A stretch of DNA of 64,000 bases. Source: Variovorax paradoxus (GTDB lineage Bacteria > Pseudomonadota > Gammaproteobacteria > Burkholderiales > Burkholderiaceae_C). The notes beneath the pieces were generated by a model. It worked only from the letters and a program-made list of their open reading frames with translations, was not told the origin of the DNA and did not search any database. Shown piece after piece: positions 9,515-18,297 of the stretch. The DNA lies in NCBI RefSeq assembly GCF_029919115.1, contig NZ_CP123990.1:5234501-5298500 (forward strand), given 5' to 3'. The position numbers and the translations under genes are program-made. Every line of letters begins with the position of its first letter. Position 1 is the stretch's first letter.

Positions 9515-10849
9515 TCAACCTTCACTAGAGCTTTTCCAGAGGCCGGCAAGCCGCGGCACCCGCGGCATGCGCGCCGCCCAGCGGGATTCCTTGGCCGGTG
9601 GCTGGCCCGTGCCGCAAATGAACTCCTGGTGCAGGCCGCGCGCCAGCTCGGCCACGGCCTGCGAATAGGCGTCGCCGCGCGCCGTGCGCACCAGCATTTC
9701 GCCGCGGCTTGCCGCCGAAAGCAGTTGCGCGCTGCGCGCCGGCACCACGTGGTGCAGCGGGAGCTCGAGCCGGTCGGCAATGTCCTTGGCCGAAAGGTCC
9801 ACGTGGCTGTCGAACTTGTTGACCACAAGTGCCAGCCGCTCGGTTTCGACGCCGCGCGTGCGCAGCTCCTTGAGCATGGTTGCCGTCGAAACGATGGCGC
9901 CGATGCTCTGGTCGCACACGACCCAGCTGCGCGGCGCCGCCTTTACCGTCTGCGCGACGAAGTCGAGGGTCGAAAAACCCCCGAGGTCGGCAATCTGGAA
10001 GTCGAAGAAATCGCCGAGCCGCTTGATCAGCGCCACTGAATCCGCATGCGAGATTTCGCGCACTTGCGCAAGGCTCGCGGGCAGCGGAAGCACCGCGACG
10101 CCGCTTGCGTGATGGGCAAGCGCGGTGTGCAGCAGCGTCTGGTCGAGACGGCGCAGGTTGCGCACACCGTCTACAAAGCTGAAGCCGCTTTGCGTGTCGA
10201 GATAAAGCAGCCCGTCGCGCGCCGGAAGCCCGAGGTCGAGCAGCGCAACGCCGCCGCGCGTATTGCGTGCGCGGGCAGGAAGCGTCGCCGCCTGGCAGAG
10301 CTGATCTTTCAGCACCAGCGACAGGCTGGCTGCGAGCGTGGTCACGCCGATGCCCGCGCGCGCGCCGAGCAGGGCGAGCGTGCGTCCGCGTGTGCGGCCC
10401 GGCAGGCTGTTTTGGCGGTCAAGAAGCTTGCGGAGTGTGCTGATCGCATCCGCCGGCGGCGCGCCCATGTCCACGAAGTCGTCCACGCCGGCGCGCAACG
10501 CGGCAAGCATCGAGGCGGGCTCGGCCGATACGCCCGTGGCCAGCACCGGCAGCGTCGGCCATTCGCGCTTGAGGCGCTGGTGCAGCTCGCTTGCCGCCGC
10601 GGCATGGCCGCCTGAAAAATCGAGAAAGACTGCCGCCGGGCCGAGCATGGCCATGCGCTCGTCCAGCGACTTGGGCTCGGCAGGAAGGTTGACCACGGTG
10701 CCCAGCTGGGCGAGCGCGTCGGTCAGCCAGGTGATGTGGCTGCTGTTCGGCGATGCGAAGAGATAGGTCTCCGCACCGGTTTCAGGGAGGCTGTCGCGGG
10801 GAGCGTTCATGGCGTCTGCCACCGGATCTGTGGGGTTTGTTTCAGTCAA
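9515..10849 (-). CDS. tadZ: TadZ/CpaE-like pilus localisation protein
   Basis: A 444-aa protein with an atypical receiver-like N-terminal domain (about 25-145) and a MinD/ParA-like ATPase domain from about residue 155. The Walker A-like stretch (LLGARAGIGVTTLAASL) lacks both lysines of a deviant Walker A (KGGxGKT), so nucleotide binding or hydrolysis may be weak, as reported for some CpaE/TadZ proteins. TadZ sets the polar site for Tad assembly. The start overlaps the rcpA stop by four bases. The shorter ATG at 10810 is possible but would lose that coupling. Confidence 0.88.
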   Translation of the reverse strand: MTETNPTDPVADAMNAPRDSLPETGAETYLFASPNSSHITWLTDALAQLGTVVNLPAEPKSLDERMAMLGPAAVFLDFSGGHAAAASELHQRLKREWPTLPVLATGVSAEPASMLAALRAGVDDFVDMGAPPADAISTLRKLLDRQNSLPGRTRGRTLALLGARAGIGVTTLAASLSLVLKDQLCQAATLPARARNTRGGVALLDLGLPARDGLLYLDTQSGFSFVDGVRNLRRLDQTLLHTALAHHASGVAVLPLPASLAQVREISHADSVALIKRLGDFFDFQIADLGGFSTLDFVAQTVKAAPRSWVVCDQSIGAIVSTATMLKELRTRGVETERLALVVNKFDSHVDLSAKDIADRLELPLHHVVPARSAQLLSAASRGEMLVRTARGDAYSQAVAELARGLHQEFICGTGQPPAKESRWAARMPRVPRLAGLWKSSSEG

Positions 10850-12240
10850 CGTGAGAAGCCCGGAACAGTGGTGCCCGAAGCCGGCCCCAGAAGATGCGCC
10901 CGCCAGACGGGCCCGTCGCGCTGCTCGGCGCCGCCGGGGAGGTATGGGCCGAGATCGGTGCCGCGCGCAATGGGCTTGACCAGGTGCGGCGTGACGAGGA
11001 TCACCAGTTCCTTCTCGTTCATCTGGTACTTGTTTTGCTTGAAGAAGGTTCCGAGCACCGGAATGTCGCCAAGCAGCGGAACCTTGTCTGCGTTTGAAGT
11101 GGTGGTGCGGCTCACGAGGCCGCCGATGATGAAGCTCTCGCCGTCGCCGAGTTCGACCGTGGTGTCGGCGCGCCGCGTGCTAATGGCGGGTACGGCCACG
11201 CCGCCGATGCTGAGCGAGTTGGTGTAGTCCAGGTCGCTGGCTTCCGGTGCCACCTTGAGCACGATGCGGTCGTTCGACAGCACGGTGGGCGTCAGGGTGA
11301 GGCCGATGCCGAAGGGCTTGTATTCGATGCTCGTGGTGCCCAGGCCCTGGGGTGCCGGCACGGGCAGTTCGCCACCCGCCAGAAAGCTTGCGCTCTGCCC
11401 CGACAGCGCCACCAGCGTGGGCTCGGCGAGCACGCGCGCCATGCCGTTGCCCTCGAGAAAACCCACGTTCAGCCCAATGCCGGCCCTGCCGAAGTTGAAG
11501 AGAAGGCTGAATGCCTGCGCGAGCGGATTGCTGATGTCGGCCGCAATGGCCCCGTCGGGTCCGAACGAGGCCGAACGCAGCGACGACGGGGTGAGGACGC
11601 CGAAGCTGAAGCCATTTGAATTGGCGCGCGTGCTGAAGATGTTGAGGCCGGCCTGCTTGAGCACGCTGCGGTTGAACTCGACGATCTTGACCTCGACCTG
11701 CACGGTGTTGCTGCGCACGTTGACCACGGAGCGATCGACCAGCGTCGATTTTTCTCCGCCGGACGACATGGCTGCGTCGCGTGCTTCCTGGTGAGCCTCC
11801 ATGCTGTTGAGCGAGCCGGCAAGCGTGGAGGCGCGGCGCCGTACCTCGAGCGCATAGACGGTTGCGTTGGCTTGGCCCTTTTCCCAGATCATGAGGGTGG
11901 TGCGGCCCGCCGCCTTGCCGGTGATGATCAGGCGCGCCGCCGGCAAGTTGGGCGATTGGCGGGTGAGTGCAACGCCCGCCACGGTTTCGTCGGCGATGGC
12001 CATGCGCTCGATGCCCTTGCCGATCAGCAATTCTTTTTGCGTGCCCGCGTCGATGCGCAGCTGGAGCGCGGCGTGCGCAGGCGTTGCCTCTGCATCGGCT
12101 GCCGCTGCCTGTGCCGCCGGCCAGACGACCGATGCCAGCAGGCACAGCACCGCAAGGGTCGGGCGCAGGGGGCGGGCCGTGCCGGGTGTTCTCGCGCAGT
12201 GGGCGATCGTCATGGTGTTTTTCTTGTGAGTGGCTTGCAT
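10846..12240 (-). CDS. rcpA: RcpA/CpaC outer membrane secretin of the Tad pilus
   Basis: A 464-aa type II/III secretin. A signal peptide ends near residue 47 (PAAQAAAADA). The pilus-formation N-terminal (BON-like) domain covers about 55-140 and the secretin domain about 170-430, with the conserved RVLAEPTLVALSGQSASFLAGG block and the VPLLGDIPVLGTFF block. It forms the outer membrane channel for the Flp pilus. A second Met at codon 10 could be the true start. The gene follows rcpC by 21 bp and overlaps tadZ by four bases. Confidence 0.92.
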   Translation of the reverse strand: MQATHKKNTMTIAHCARTPGTARPLRPTLAVLCLLASVVWPAAQAAAADAEATPAHAALQLRIDAGTQKELLIGKGIERMAIADETVAGVALTRQSPNLPAARLIITGKAAGRTTLMIWEKGQANATVYALEVRRRASTLAGSLNSMEAHQEARDAAMSSGGEKSTLVDRSVVNVRSNTVQVEVKIVEFNRSVLKQAGLNIFSTRANSNGFSFGVLTPSSLRSASFGPDGAIAADISNPLAQAFSLLFNFGRAGIGLNVGFLEGNGMARVLAEPTLVALSGQSASFLAGGELPVPAPQGLGTTSIEYKPFGIGLTLTPTVLSNDRIVLKVAPEASDLDYTNSLSIGGVAVPAISTRRADTTVELGDGESFIIGGLVSRTTTSNADKVPLLGDIPVLGTFFKQNKYQMNEKELVILVTPHLVKPIARGTDLGPYLPGGAEQRDGPVWRAHLLGPASGTTVPGFSR

Positions 12241-12261
12241 GTGCGTGCCACTGGTTGCTGA

Positions 12262-13278
12262 TCAGTAGTTGATGGTTTCGCTGCGGTCGCCGCGAATGAC
12301 CTCGACCTGCAGTCCGCCGCGGGAGCCGCCGGTGCGGGCGGGCGCGTTTGCGGCGGGCGCTGCTGCCACTGCTGCTGCGGCAGGCACGCGCAAATTGACT
12401 GGCTTGCCGCCCGTGACGAAGTCGGCCGCAATCACGCCGGCCTGGGCGCGGTCCAGGCCTTCGAGCGGCGGCCTGCGTGCTTCGCCGGCCTTTGGCGGCA
12501 CCGGCTGCAGGGCGGTGGGCAGTTCGGCAAAAAGCTTCGGGTCGGGCTCCGACATGTCGGTGGGGTTGCGCAAGGCCAGGAGCAGACGGCCGCTGTATTC
12601 GGCAATCGTCAGCCGGTTGATGTCGTCGACCGGCACTGCCAGCACGGCGGTCCGCGCGGCCTCGGCACGCGAAGCCTGTTGCTGCTGCTGTTGCTGGGCC
12701 GAACCGTTCTTGTCCATGCCCGAAGCCATGCCGTCGATGGAGGCGCCGCCGTAGGCCAGCACGCGCTTGCGCGACAGGAGCAGGCGCGCCTGACTGCGGT
12801 CGACGTCCTTGCCGTCGGACTTCAGCATCAGGAACACATCGACGAAGTCGCCGGGCCTGACCTTGTGGCCCACACCCATCACTTCGTCGGCCTTGATGGC
12901 CACTGCGCGTTCGCCTTCGCCCACGCGCAGGGCCAGGCCGGAAACGAGTTGCCCTTCGACGAGCGGCGTGCCCTCGCCCAGGTCGATGACGGGAACACGG
13001 CCGGCAAGCGGCGCCGTCTCCTGGAAGGCGCCCGCAGGGTTGATCGTCAGTCGCTCGACGCGGAGTGCATCGGGCGGGATCGCGCGGCCCGCGGGCAGCG
13101 GCTTGGCGGCCACGACCACCCGGAAGGTCTGCGCCTGCGCGGTCTTGCCGGCTGCAGCCGCGGAAGGGGCCGCCACGACAGGAGGCGGCGGCTGCCGGCT
13201 GAGCAGCCATGCATAGCCGCCGAGCGCGAGGGCCAGGAGCACGAGGACGGCGGCGATGATTTTGGTGAGATTGATCAT
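12262..13278 (-). CDS. rcpC: RcpC/CpaB pilus assembly protein
   Basis: A 338-aa membrane-anchored periplasmic protein. The N-terminal helix spans residues 5-27 and a Pro/Ala-rich linker follows. A SAF domain lies at about 45-110 (AKPLPAGRAIPPDALRVERL), then the RcpC-type domain with the VGHKVRPGDFVDVFLML motif. The C-terminal region is Ala-rich and ends with a basic GGSRGGLQVEVIRG segment. CpaB/RcpC proteins stabilise or gate the secretin. It lies 65 bp after tadV and 21 bp before rcpA. Confidence 0.9.
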   Translation of the reverse strand: MINLTKIIAAVLVLLALALGGYAWLLSRQPPPPVVAAPSAAAAGKTAQAQTFRVVVAAKPLPAGRAIPPDALRVERLTINPAGAFQETAPLAGRVPVIDLGEGTPLVEGQLVSGLALRVGEGERAVAIKADEVMGVGHKVRPGDFVDVFLMLKSDGKDVDRSQARLLLSRKRVLAYGGASIDGMASGMDKNGSAQQQQQQQASRAEAARTAVLAVPVDDINRLTIAEYSGRLLLALRNPTDMSEPDPKLFAELPTALQPVPPKAGEARRPPLEGLDRAQAGVIAADFVTGGKPVNLRVPAAAAVAAAPAANAPARTGGSRGGLQVEVIRGDRSETINY

Positions 13279-13343
13279 GGGCGGCTGGTCAGGAAGGGAG
13301 CAATTCGAGAGTCATTGATGAACAACTCGTGGTGACGGAGCGA

Positions 13344-13850
13344 TCAGCTCTGTCGACCCCAAACCATCCACACCGCGGCGGCCATCGAAAGGTAGGCCGC
13401 ATAGGGAATAAACCGGGCCCGCGCCGGCGAGTGCTGGCCCTGTGCCGAAGACGACGGTCCGAAAAGCACGAGCGAAAGCCGGGGAGCAATGGGCCAGCGC
13501 CGCAGAGCCAGCCCGAGCGCGGCGTGAAGGCCGGCAAGAAGGCTGCCGATGAGCCAGATGGAGGGCAGGGCCGAAAGGCCTACCCACAGGCCGAGAGCTC
13601 CAGCGAACTTCACGTCGCCGGCTCCCATGACCCGGAGTGCATAAAAAAACAGCAGGAATCCGAAAGCGAGTCCGGCGCCGAGCAGTGCGGCAGTCCAGTC
13701 TTGCCCGATGGGACCGGTTCCTGTTGCCAGTGCCGCAAGAGCCAGTGAGGCCCCTGCGAGCACAAGCCAGTTGGGAACGCGCCGCTGCCTGAAGTCATAG
13801 GCGGCAATGAAGAGCAACCACATCAAATAAGCCGATGTCATTGCCGGCAT
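13344..13850 (-). CDS. tadV: TadV/CpaA prepilin peptidase
   Basis: A 168-aa polytopic aspartic protease of the A24 family that cleaves the Flp prepilin and the TadE-type pseudopilins. Both catalytic Asp motifs are present: AYDFRQRRVPNW near residue 18 and the GAGDVK (GxGD) motif near residue 92. Five or six hydrophobic segments fill the protein. It has only the short peptidase domain, without the zinc/methylase domain of PilD, which is normal for TadV. It begins 6 bp after the flp stop. Confidence 0.92.
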   Translation of the reverse strand: MPAMTSAYLMWLLFIAAYDFRQRRVPNWLVLAGASLALAALATGTGPIGQDWTAALLGAGLAFGFLLFFYALRVMGAGDVKFAGALGLWVGLSALPSIWLIGSLLAGLHAALGLALRRWPIAPRLSLVLFGPSSSAQGQHSPARARFIPYAAYLSMAAAVWMVWGRQS

Positions 13851-13856
13851 TGCGTT

Positions 13857-14042
13857 TCAGGCGGCAGCAGGGGTAATGGCCGTCCTGATGCCCTGCCAGA
13901 TGGTTCCCAGGCTTTCGCCAATTCCGCCATCGCCGGTAATGGCCGTGATCATCACAACCGAGATCAATCCCGCAATGATTCCGTATTCAATTGCGGTAGC
14001 GCCTTCTTCATCACGCAAAAAACGAGTAATTGAATTAAACAT
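13857..14042 (-). CDS. flp: Flp-family major pilin
   Basis: A 61-aa prepilin. The leader ends in a G/ATAIEYGLI-type cleavage site (EEGATAIEYGIIAGLISVV), with the conserved Glu at +5 and the adjacent Tyr of Flp pilins, followed by one hydrophobic helix to about residue 36. The tail is rich in Gly, Ile and Ala. A good ribosome-binding sequence (AAGGTG) sits six bases before the ATG. It is the first gene of the Tad operon and the main pilus subunit, so it likely needs the strongest promoter in the cluster. Confidence 0.95.
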   Translation of the reverse strand: MFNSITRFLRDEEGATAIEYGIIAGLISVVMITAITGDGGIGESLGTIWQGIRTAITPAAA

Positions 14043-14462
14043 GATTCACCTTTTTAAAAAGTTACCTAAGGGCAGGCAATGTGAATGTTATACAGCGTAA
14101 CTCCGTGTATCAAGGAGGTGAACCCGCGAAGGAGCGTGTTTCATGTGCTAGCAAGGTTGGATAAGCACGATCGCGGCCAGCCTCTTGCCTCGGTCGTGAA
14201 AGTCACGGCTCCCGGGGAAGCGGTGCCTCCTGTGGCGCATTCTTCCCTCTGTAGGAGCTCTGCCGTATCCCATGAATGTGGGACGTGCGTTACGGGCGCA
14301 CGGAACGTGCAAAAGCGGCTTGTTACGACAACAAATGGGTGGCGTGTTACGTAACTACCGCGAAGTGATGCTAGATGTAACACCGAAGATTGGTGCTTTA
14401 TCTAGGGAAAAAGTCACATTTTTGGGGGTGCAACCCCACTGGCAGGAGGGCCGCAGCGAGGC
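14043..14462 (-). other. 420-bp leader and promoter region in front of flp
   Basis: No convincing gene lies here; the short ORFs on both strands overlap and lack family features. On the minus strand a possible -35 (TTGATA, 14113-14108) and -10 (TATAAC, 14092-14087) are separated by only 15 bases. A perfect 10-bp palindrome GTTACGTAAC lies at 14346-14355, and GTTACG recurs nearby (around 14289 and 14321). A sigma-54-like site at 14443-14428 (minus) has a good TTGCA half but GC instead of GG at -24. A short GC hairpin (GGGG-loop-CCCC) lies at about 14424-14436. None of these is strong enough to name the pilus promoter. Confidence 0.4.
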
Positions 14463-15908
14463 TTAGCTCAAGACTTCTTCGTAAAAAAGCTTCCAATCGC
14501 CAGCTTGCCGAAGCCAGTATTGGCGGCGCGTGCGCCCGCTTTTTTCGCCGTCGAATACTTCGCCGAAGGTGGTGACCATGGTGTCGTCGCCGTCGCGCCA
14601 ATGCAGATAGGAAACATCCTTGAACTGGACACGCTTGCCCTGGGCGTATTCCACCTCATCGCGGAGAACTGCAAATCCCTCGAGGGATTTCTTATTACTA
14701 TTGCGCTGGAAATCGGGCAAATAGAACTTTTTCAGCAATGTTTCGTTGCCGCTGGCTCGCGCCTCTTTCCAGGCTGCGATGGTGCTGGTGAATGTGCGGG
14801 CTTCTTTTTCGGCCTGCGGCGGTGAGATCCATTGCAGGCTGCGCGCCGTGACCACCGGCGTGGCGCCGATTTGCACCTTGCGCAGCAGTTGCTTCAGGTC
14901 GGGGTTGGCCATGACCACGCAACCGTCGCTTGCCTGCGGCGCGCGGGCAAACTGCTGCGACGGGGTTCCGTGCAGCCAGATGCCGCCGCCGGTCTTGCCG
15001 CGCCGCACGTCGTAGGGGTTGGGGTAGTTGATGGGAAGCGCGCCGGCGCCGTAGAAGTCGCGCAGCGACTTGGGATCGAGGCTGCTGGTGATGTAGTACA
15101 CCCCCAGCGGCGTGCGTGCATCGCCTTCGGTGGCCTTGTCGATCCCTGACTTGCCGACCGAGATGTAGTAGTCGGCCACCAGCTGCAGCCCCTTGTCGGA
15201 GTTCTCGAGCAGGTACAGCCGCGAGCGCGAGGCGTCGATTGCAATGGCATAGCGGCTGCGCGTGGACAGCGCCAGGAACTGCGACGGCACGGTGCCCGCC
15301 GGCGGCCTTTCGCGCAGCGCCTGCAGGCGCCGGCGAGATTCCTCGCGCAGGTCGGCCATGGCCGGATCGCTGCGCAAGCGGGCGACGCCTGCGTCGGAGA
15401 AGGCGTGCCCTGGCGGAACCTGCGTTGCGAGCAGGTCGGCGTAGACGAGTTGGGCGAGCTGAAAGTTGGGATAGTCGCGCACCAGCTCGCGCGCCTTTGC
15501 CAGTGCGGGCCGGGGCTGGCCGCGGCCGAACAGCTCGTAGACGGCAATCAGGCGGGCCTCGGCGCCGCTGGCTTCCTGGATGGCGGCCGGTGAAGACGCA
15601 GCCGTTCCACGTTGCGCAGACTTGCCGGCGGCGGTTCGGGTTGCCGCAGCAGGGGCTTGCTTCGACTTGGCTTTCGCTTCCTTGCTGGCGCCATGTTGTG
15701 CCGCGCGGCTGCTGCCCGCCTTGGCCTTGCTGCCATGCACGGACTGGGCCGAGGCGTTGGCTGCGCCGGGCGCGGCCATCAGCAGGGCCGATGCCGCCAG
15801 GATTGCAGCAAGCCGGCTTCTGCCGCGTTGCGTCGGAAGGTTCTGTGGCCGGGCGCGCCGGACGATCTCCGCCACTATCCGCCGACGCTTTCCTTGCGGA
15901 TTTGCCAT
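14463..15908 (-). CDS. L,D-transpeptidase (YkuD) with a C-terminal NTF2-like domain
   Basis: A 481-aa exported protein. A membrane or signal helix lies near residues 22-42, followed by a basic Ala/Lys-rich linker and a helical region. The YkuD catalytic domain spans about 205-345, with the active-site arrangement GGGIWLHGTP and ASDGCVVM (His about 309, Cys about 328). The last ~110 residues resemble the Cds6/SnoaL-like domain of bacterial L,D-transpeptidases. These enzymes cross-link peptidoglycan or attach proteins to it. The start at 15908 is chosen because the longer open frame reads out-of-frame through the neighbouring TPR gene. It overlaps that gene's 3' end by 34 bp. Confidence 0.85.
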   Translation of the reverse strand: MANPQGKRRRIVAEIVRRARPQNLPTQRGRSRLAAILAASALLMAAPGAANASAQSVHGSKAKAGSSRAAQHGASKEAKAKSKQAPAAATRTAAGKSAQRGTAASSPAAIQEASGAEARLIAVYELFGRGQPRPALAKARELVRDYPNFQLAQLVYADLLATQVPPGHAFSDAGVARLRSDPAMADLREESRRRLQALRERPPAGTVPSQFLALSTRSRYAIAIDASRSRLYLLENSDKGLQLVADYYISVGKSGIDKATEGDARTPLGVYYITSSLDPKSLRDFYGAGALPINYPNPYDVRRGKTGGGIWLHGTPSQQFARAPQASDGCVVMANPDLKQLLRKVQIGATPVVTARSLQWISPPQAEKEARTFTSTIAAWKEARASGNETLLKKFYLPDFQRNSNKKSLEGFAVLRDEVEYAQGKRVQFKDVSYLHWRDGDDTMVTTFGEVFDGEKSGRTRRQYWLRQAGDWKLFYEEVLS

Positions 15909-17023
15909 TGGTTGCCGGAGCGCTGCAGCTCCAGTGTCTTGCGGCTCGAAATGTTGAGGCTGTCGGCCCGGTAGACCTGGCGGAACTTGGCCGTTGCGGC
16001 TTGCCCGTTGACGGCGATCACCAGGTTTTCGATGTTCACGCTGATGCTCGACTTGCCCACGATGCGCGCCCGGCGCTCCTCTTCCCAGCTCTTGCGGCTT
16101 TGTCCGCCGCCTGGATTGAAGTCGGGGCCGTAGGCGGCGAGATAGCGCTCCATGTCCTTGCCCGCCCATGCGGCGGCCCAGCCGCGAACTGCAGATTCGA
16201 CTTCGGCTGCGGAGGTGGCGGAGGCCGCTGCCGACGCGGGGGCTGGCGTGGGTGCGGATGCAGAGGCAGGCGGCGCAGATGCTTCGGGTGCCTTTGCGAC
16301 CACGGCGGGTGCCGGAGCGGGAGCCGCCGCCTTGGCGACCGGAGCGGGCGCAGGTGCCGGCACCGGAACGGGTGCGGGGGCGGGGGCGGGCGCAACGGGT
16401 GCCTTTGCCACAACGGCGGGCGTTGCCGCAACGGCGGACGTTGCCGCCGCCGCCGTTGCGGCCGGCTTGCCGCCAGCCGGCGCCGGAGTGAACAAGGTGC
16501 GGATTACCGCGAGCTTGGGCTGCACCGCCGTATTGTTCTGGTCGAGCTGCAACGCCTTGCTGTAGGCCTGGCTGGCCAGCCGCGCATACACGTCGCCCAG
16601 GTTCTCTTGCGCCGTGGCATAGCTCGGGTTGGTGCGAATCGCACTTTCGAGCGCGCTGCGTGCCTTGTCGAACTGGTTCTGGCTTGCGTAGATCACCGCA
16701 AGGTTGTTGTACGGCTCGGGCAGCTCGGGTGCGTCCTGCGTGAGTTGCGTAAAGGCCGCAATGGCTTCGGCGCGCTTGCCGGTGTCGAGCTGGATCACGC
16801 CCTTGAGAAAGCGCATCTGTGGATCTTTCGGCTTGTCCTTCAGGAACGCGTCGGCGCGGCCCATGGCTTCGTCGAGCTTGCCGGCTTGCATGAGCCGGTC
16901 GACTTCGTCGTGCTCCGCCGCGGCGAGTGCAGGCAATGCCATGCCGCAGGCGCTTGCCAGGAGCAGTACGCGCACGGCAGGGGAAAAGCTGAAACGGGCG
17001 CGCGGGTGGGGGCTCTTGGGCAT
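15875..17023 (-). CDS. Secreted TPR protein with Ala/Pro-rich linker and NTF2-like domain
   Basis: A 382-aa protein. The signal peptide ends near residue 36. Tetratricopeptide repeats cover about 38-165 (LPEPYNNLAVIYASQNQFDKA and neighbours). A long Ala/Pro/Val linker covers about 175-270. The C-terminal ~110 residues (VESAVRGWAAAWAGKDMERY...) form a SnoaL/Cds6-type domain like the one at the end of the adjacent L,D-transpeptidase. Shared domain type, overlap of 34 bp and common strand suggest that the two work together at the cell wall. The linker codons are highly repetitive. No exact function is assigned. Confidence 0.8.
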   Translation of the reverse strand: MPKSPHPRARFSFSPAVRVLLLASACGMALPALAAAEHDEVDRLMQAGKLDEAMGRADAFLKDKPKDPQMRFLKGVIQLDTGKRAEAIAAFTQLTQDAPELPEPYNNLAVIYASQNQFDKARSALESAIRTNPSYATAQENLGDVYARLASQAYSKALQLDQNNTAVQPKLAVIRTLFTPAPAGGKPAATAAAATSAVAATPAVVAKAPVAPAPAPAPVPVPAPAPAPVAKAAAPAPAPAVVAKAPEASAPPASASAPTPAPASAAASATSAAEVESAVRGWAAAWAGKDMERYLAAYGPDFNPGGGQSRKSWEEERRARIVGKSSISVNIENLVIAVNGQAATAKFRQVYRADSLNISSRKTLELQRSGNQWQIRKESVGG

Positions 17024-17263
17024 TGCGGACGAGACCTCGCAGGAGGGTAAGGAAGAGATGCGGCAGGAATTGTATGTGTGCAGTTAACTTGCGGATACAT
17101 CGGCAACACCGAGGGCCAATGCGCGAAAGCCCGGGCTGTCAAGGGGTCATTTGCAAGGCCACATCGATGAATACGCATCGACTTGCGTAACGCAGCCTGA
17201 TCATGTAACGTTGTGTAAGCAGATTGTCAGCAATCTCCCAGTTCCTCACTCTCTGGAGCCACC

Positions 17264-18280
17264 TTGAAGATCACCAAACGCCGCTTGCTGGAAAGCGGCG
17301 CAGCAGCATTTGCCGCGTCGCTTTTTGCGCCGGGTTCCTTGGCGCAGCAGCGCGCCGCAGCCGGCGCGGCCGGCGGCGACGCATGGCCTACCAAGCCGGT
17401 TCACATCCTCGTGGGCTTTCCCGCCGGCGCATCGCCCGACCTTGCGGCGCGCGCCATTGCGGAGCCGCTGTCGAAGATCCTGCGCCAGCCGGTCACGGTC
17501 GAGAACAAGCCCGGCGCCAGCGGCAACCTCGTGGCCGACCAGGTGGCCAAGGCCACCGACGACCACACCATCGGTGCGTTGATCAACGGCAACCTCACCA
17601 TTGCGAAGCTGCTCAATCCCAAGCTCAGCTTCGATCCGGAGAAAGACTTCCTGCCGGTCGGCATGATCGGCACCGCGCCGCTGGTGCTGGTGGTTTCGGG
17701 CAATGCGCCCGGCAAGACCGCGGCCGACCTGCTGCTGTGGACGCGCAACCTGAGCAGCACCGGCAAGTACGGCACGCCCGGCGTGGGCACGGTGGGCCAT
17801 TTGGGCATGGAGCTCATCAAGAGCCGCGCCGCCATTACTGCGCAGCACAAGCCCTACACCGGCAACCCGCAGGTCATTGCAGGCCTGCTGGCCGGCGAGA
17901 TCCAGCTGGCGCTGCTGCCGCCCGGCCTGGCACTGCCGCATGTGAAGTCCGGAAAGATCAAGGCCATTGGCGTGACGTCGCCCGAGCGCAGCCCGCTGGC
18001 CGGCGACCTGCCCACCATCCGCGACGCCGACGTGCGCGGCGCCGACCTGGAGATCTGGACCGCGCTGGCCGCGCCCGCAGGCATGAAGCCGGCTGCGGTT
18101 GCCAAGCTCAATGCAGCGCTGGTCGAGGTGACCAGCTCGCCCGACGTGAGCCAGGCGCTGCTCAAGACAGGCTGGCAAGCTCAGCCGGGCACGCCCGATG
18201 CGCTGGCCAAGCGCATGCGCTCCGACACGGCGCGCCTGGGCGGCGTGATCATCATGAAGGGCATCCAGTCGGAGGGCTAG
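17264..18280 (+). CDS. Bug-family (TctC-like) periplasmic solute-binding protein
   Basis: A 338-aa periplasmic binding protein of the tripartite tricarboxylate transporter family. A Tat-like or Sec signal spans residues 1-28 (KRRLLESGAAAFAASLFAPGSLA). The mature protein has the Bug hallmarks WPTKPVHILVGFPAGASPD and VENKPGASGNL. It starts with TTG, placed seven bases after GGAG; no ATG fits the signal peptide. No TctA/TctB membrane genes are adjacent, as is usual for the expanded orphan Bug set of Burkholderiales. It converges on the IclR gene. The ligand cannot be read from the sequence. Confidence 0.88.
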   Translation: MKITKRRLLESGAAAFAASLFAPGSLAQQRAAAGAAGGDAWPTKPVHILVGFPAGASPDLAARAIAEPLSKILRQPVTVENKPGASGNLVADQVAKATDDHTIGALINGNLTIAKLLNPKLSFDPEKDFLPVGMIGTAPLVLVVSGNAPGKTAADLLLWTRNLSSTGKYGTPGVGTVGHLGMELIKSRAAITAQHKPYTGNPQVIAGLLAGEIQLALLPPGLALPHVKSGKIKAIGVTSPERSPLAGDLPTIRDADVRGADLEIWTALAAPAGMKPAAVAKLNAALVEVTSSPDVSQALLKTGWQAQPGTPDALAKRMRSDTARLGGVIIMKGIQSEG

Positions 18281-18297
18281 CGCGCCCTCCGATGCAC

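Noticed and set aside
14085..14383. Two overlapping ORFs (plus and minus) in the flp leader, one near a strong AAGGAGG sequence
   Set aside because: They overlap on opposite strands, have no recognisable family and poor codon use, and the AAGGAGG is not well placed for a start codon.
14428..14443. Sigma-54 promoter for flp on the minus strand
   Set aside because: The -24 element has GC instead of the nearly invariant GG, and it would give a leader of almost 400 bases. It is mentioned only as a weak candidate.
16168..16491. Long Ala/Pro/Arg-rich ORFs on both strands across the TPR protein linker
   Set aside because: They are frame shadows of the repetitive Ala/Pro linker codons of the TPR protein.
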